Below the pieces are notes generated by a model. That model had not been told where the DNA came from, made no database searches, and was given only the letters and a program-made list of their open reading frames with translations. From contig CAYOLL010000258.1 in assembly GCA_964404765.1 (NCBI GenBank), positions 1 to 6,815 of the forward strand: 6,815 bases of DNA, written 5' to 3'. Of this stretch, positions 5,988 to 6,815 are shown in pieces. The DNA is from CAYOLL01 sp964404765 [NCBI: uncultured Gemmatimonadota bacterium]. GTDB taxonomy: Bacteria > 4572-55. Position 1 is the stretch's first letter. Every line of letters begins with the position of its first letter. The position numbers were made by a program, and so were the translations under genes.

Positions 5988-6707
5988 CCGTTCGGCGGGA
6001 TGCTTTGTTCCCGTCTCACTGTGCCGAAAGATGGCCAGCACCGGCTCAATATCTGCAAAGGATTCGAATAAATAGTTGGGTTGATGTTGCTGTAATTGCG
6101 CCGCGCTGCGGGAACCGGTAGCTACCGCAATCGTTTTATAGCCATTGGCTTTCCCGCAAGTTATGTCTTTTTCGGTATCGCCAATGACATAAACATTTTC
6201 AGTGCTATAGTCGTACTTATAATGGGTGGCGGCGGATGCTGCCGCGGAAGCGGCAACGGCCTCCCGTTCAACAAGGTTATCGCTAAATCCGCCGACCGGG
6301 AAATACCCGTTCAAATCAAAATGTCCCAATTTCATCCGTGCGCCGGCTTCAAAATTGCCGGTTAAGAGGCCAAGATGGCAATGGTCAAAACACTTGAGCG
6401 CCGCTAATAGTTCAGGGATGCCGGGCATGATCCGTTTTTTAGCAGACAGGTCAAGCTCATCCTGTAAAAAAGTCAGATATAGCTGGGCAACCGTGTTATA
6501 ATTCCGGTCATGTAATATAGCCGAGACTCCCAATGCGCTTAGAATTGTAAGCAAGATACCGGAGTCGGTTTGCCCGGAAAAATCCATCATGTCGATAGGC
6601 CGGCTATCGCCAAATGTTTTATCAAGGGCTTTTTTAAGCGCACGCCGTCCGGCGCCGCCGGCATTAATCAGCGTTCCGTCAATATCAAATAGCAACAAAT
6701 TTTTCAT
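5985..6707 (-). CDS. HAD-superfamily hydrolase, phosphoglycolate-phosphatase-like
   Basis: A complete 240-residue haloacid dehalogenase-type phosphatase, of normal length for subfamily I. Motif I is FDIDGTLI (7-14), with nucleophile D8 and acid/base D10. A helical cap spans about 16-92. Motif II is LLTGN (114-118, T116). The motif III region contains K126 and R148, and motif IV is VIGDTEKDI (174-182) with D177 and D181 for magnesium. All four motifs are intact, so it should be an active, probably cytoplasmic, small-molecule phosphatase. The closest general type is phosphoglycolate phosphatase (Gph) or a related phosphatase, but HAD substrates cannot be assigned from motifs. An alanine-rich stretch (150-160) sits between motifs III and IV. 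The start is the ATG at 6707. The upstream AGAAAGA is a weak ribosome binding site, but MKNLLLFDIDG is the expected N-terminus. It is first in the minus-strand run, behind the promoter at 6768-6796. Confidence 0.9.
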   Translation of the reverse strand: MKNLLLFDIDGTLINAGGAGRRALKKALDKTFGDSRPIDMMDFSGQTDSGILLTILSALGVSAILHDRNYNTVAQLYLTFLQDELDLSAKKRIMPGIPELLAALKCFDHCHLGLLTGNFEAGARMKLGHFDLNGYFPVGGFSDNLVEREAVAASAAASAATHYKYDYSTENVYVIGDTEKDITCGKANGYKTIAVATGSRSAAQLQQHQPNYLFESFADIEPVLAIFRHSETGTKHPAER

Positions 6708-6767
6708 TGTGAATCTTTCTGAATGTTTAGGGGTTTAAGCAGCCGTTACATTAATATGCGTGCGTAA

Positions 6768-6796
6768 AAAATACATAGTTTCCGCCGAACTGTCAA
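6768..6796 (-). promoter_or_regulatory. Sigma70-like promoter for the HAD gene and possibly the whole minus-strand run
   Basis: On the minus strand a perfect TTGACA (6791-6796) is followed by exactly 17 bases and TATTTT (6768-6773), four of six matches to TATAAT. Transcription would start near 6760, giving a leader of roughly 50 bases. The box positions and location upstream of the first gene support it. A -35 of this type is unlike the Bacteroidetes promoter consensus. Confidence 0.6.
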
Positions 6797-6815
6797 TGGT
6801 TGCTGTATGGGAAAA

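Overview
The window looks like chromosomal DNA from a Gram-negative bacterium, probably of the Fibrobacterota-Chlorobiota-Bacteroidota (FCB) side of the tree or a related candidate phylum (KSB1/Calditrichota/Ignavibacteria-like). The reasons are an outer-membrane beta-barrel of the TonB-receptor-like OMP_b-brl_3 type, a secreted protein of a type I associate with those groups, and intergenic CTTGCGAAG-type repeats. Good GGAGG-type ribosome binding sites and a sigma70-like promoter argue against a typical Bacteroidetes. This placement is an inference and is not firm.

Layout. Positions 1-1370 (+) hold the 3' part of a large outer-membrane beta-barrel gene, cut by the window edge. It converges on a minus-strand gene for a GT4-family glycosyltransferase (1588-2751). 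The convergent gap (1371-1587) and the glycosyltransferase leader (2752-2900) each hold an inverted pair of the 9-mer CTTGCGAAG, so the repeat flanks this gene on both sides. A strong rho-independent terminator (2902-2940) separates the glycosyltransferase from the genes upstream of it.

Positions 2983-6707 hold four minus-strand genes, read from right to left: a HAD-superfamily phosphatase (5985-6707) behind a good sigma70-like promoter (6768-6796); an Rpn/PD-(D/E)XK nuclease-transposase family protein (4929-5915); a small glycine-rich membrane protein of unknown function (4356-4892); and an exported protein with a possible class I glutamine-amidotransferase-like fold (2983-4242). The gaps are 69, 36 and 113 bases, with no clear terminator between the genes, so co-transcription down to the terminator at 2902-2940 is possible. 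The products do not form a pathway I recognise.

The most notable details are: (i) a 27-base stretch in the 113-base gap that matches the 3' coding end of the Rpn-family gene at 24 of 27 positions, apparently the decayed remnant of a second copy; (ii) a candidate Cys-His-Glu triad in the exported protein; and (iii) the inverted CTTGCGAAG repeats. I do not see a CRISPR array, tRNA, rRNA, prophage, or a convincing new defence or biosynthetic system.
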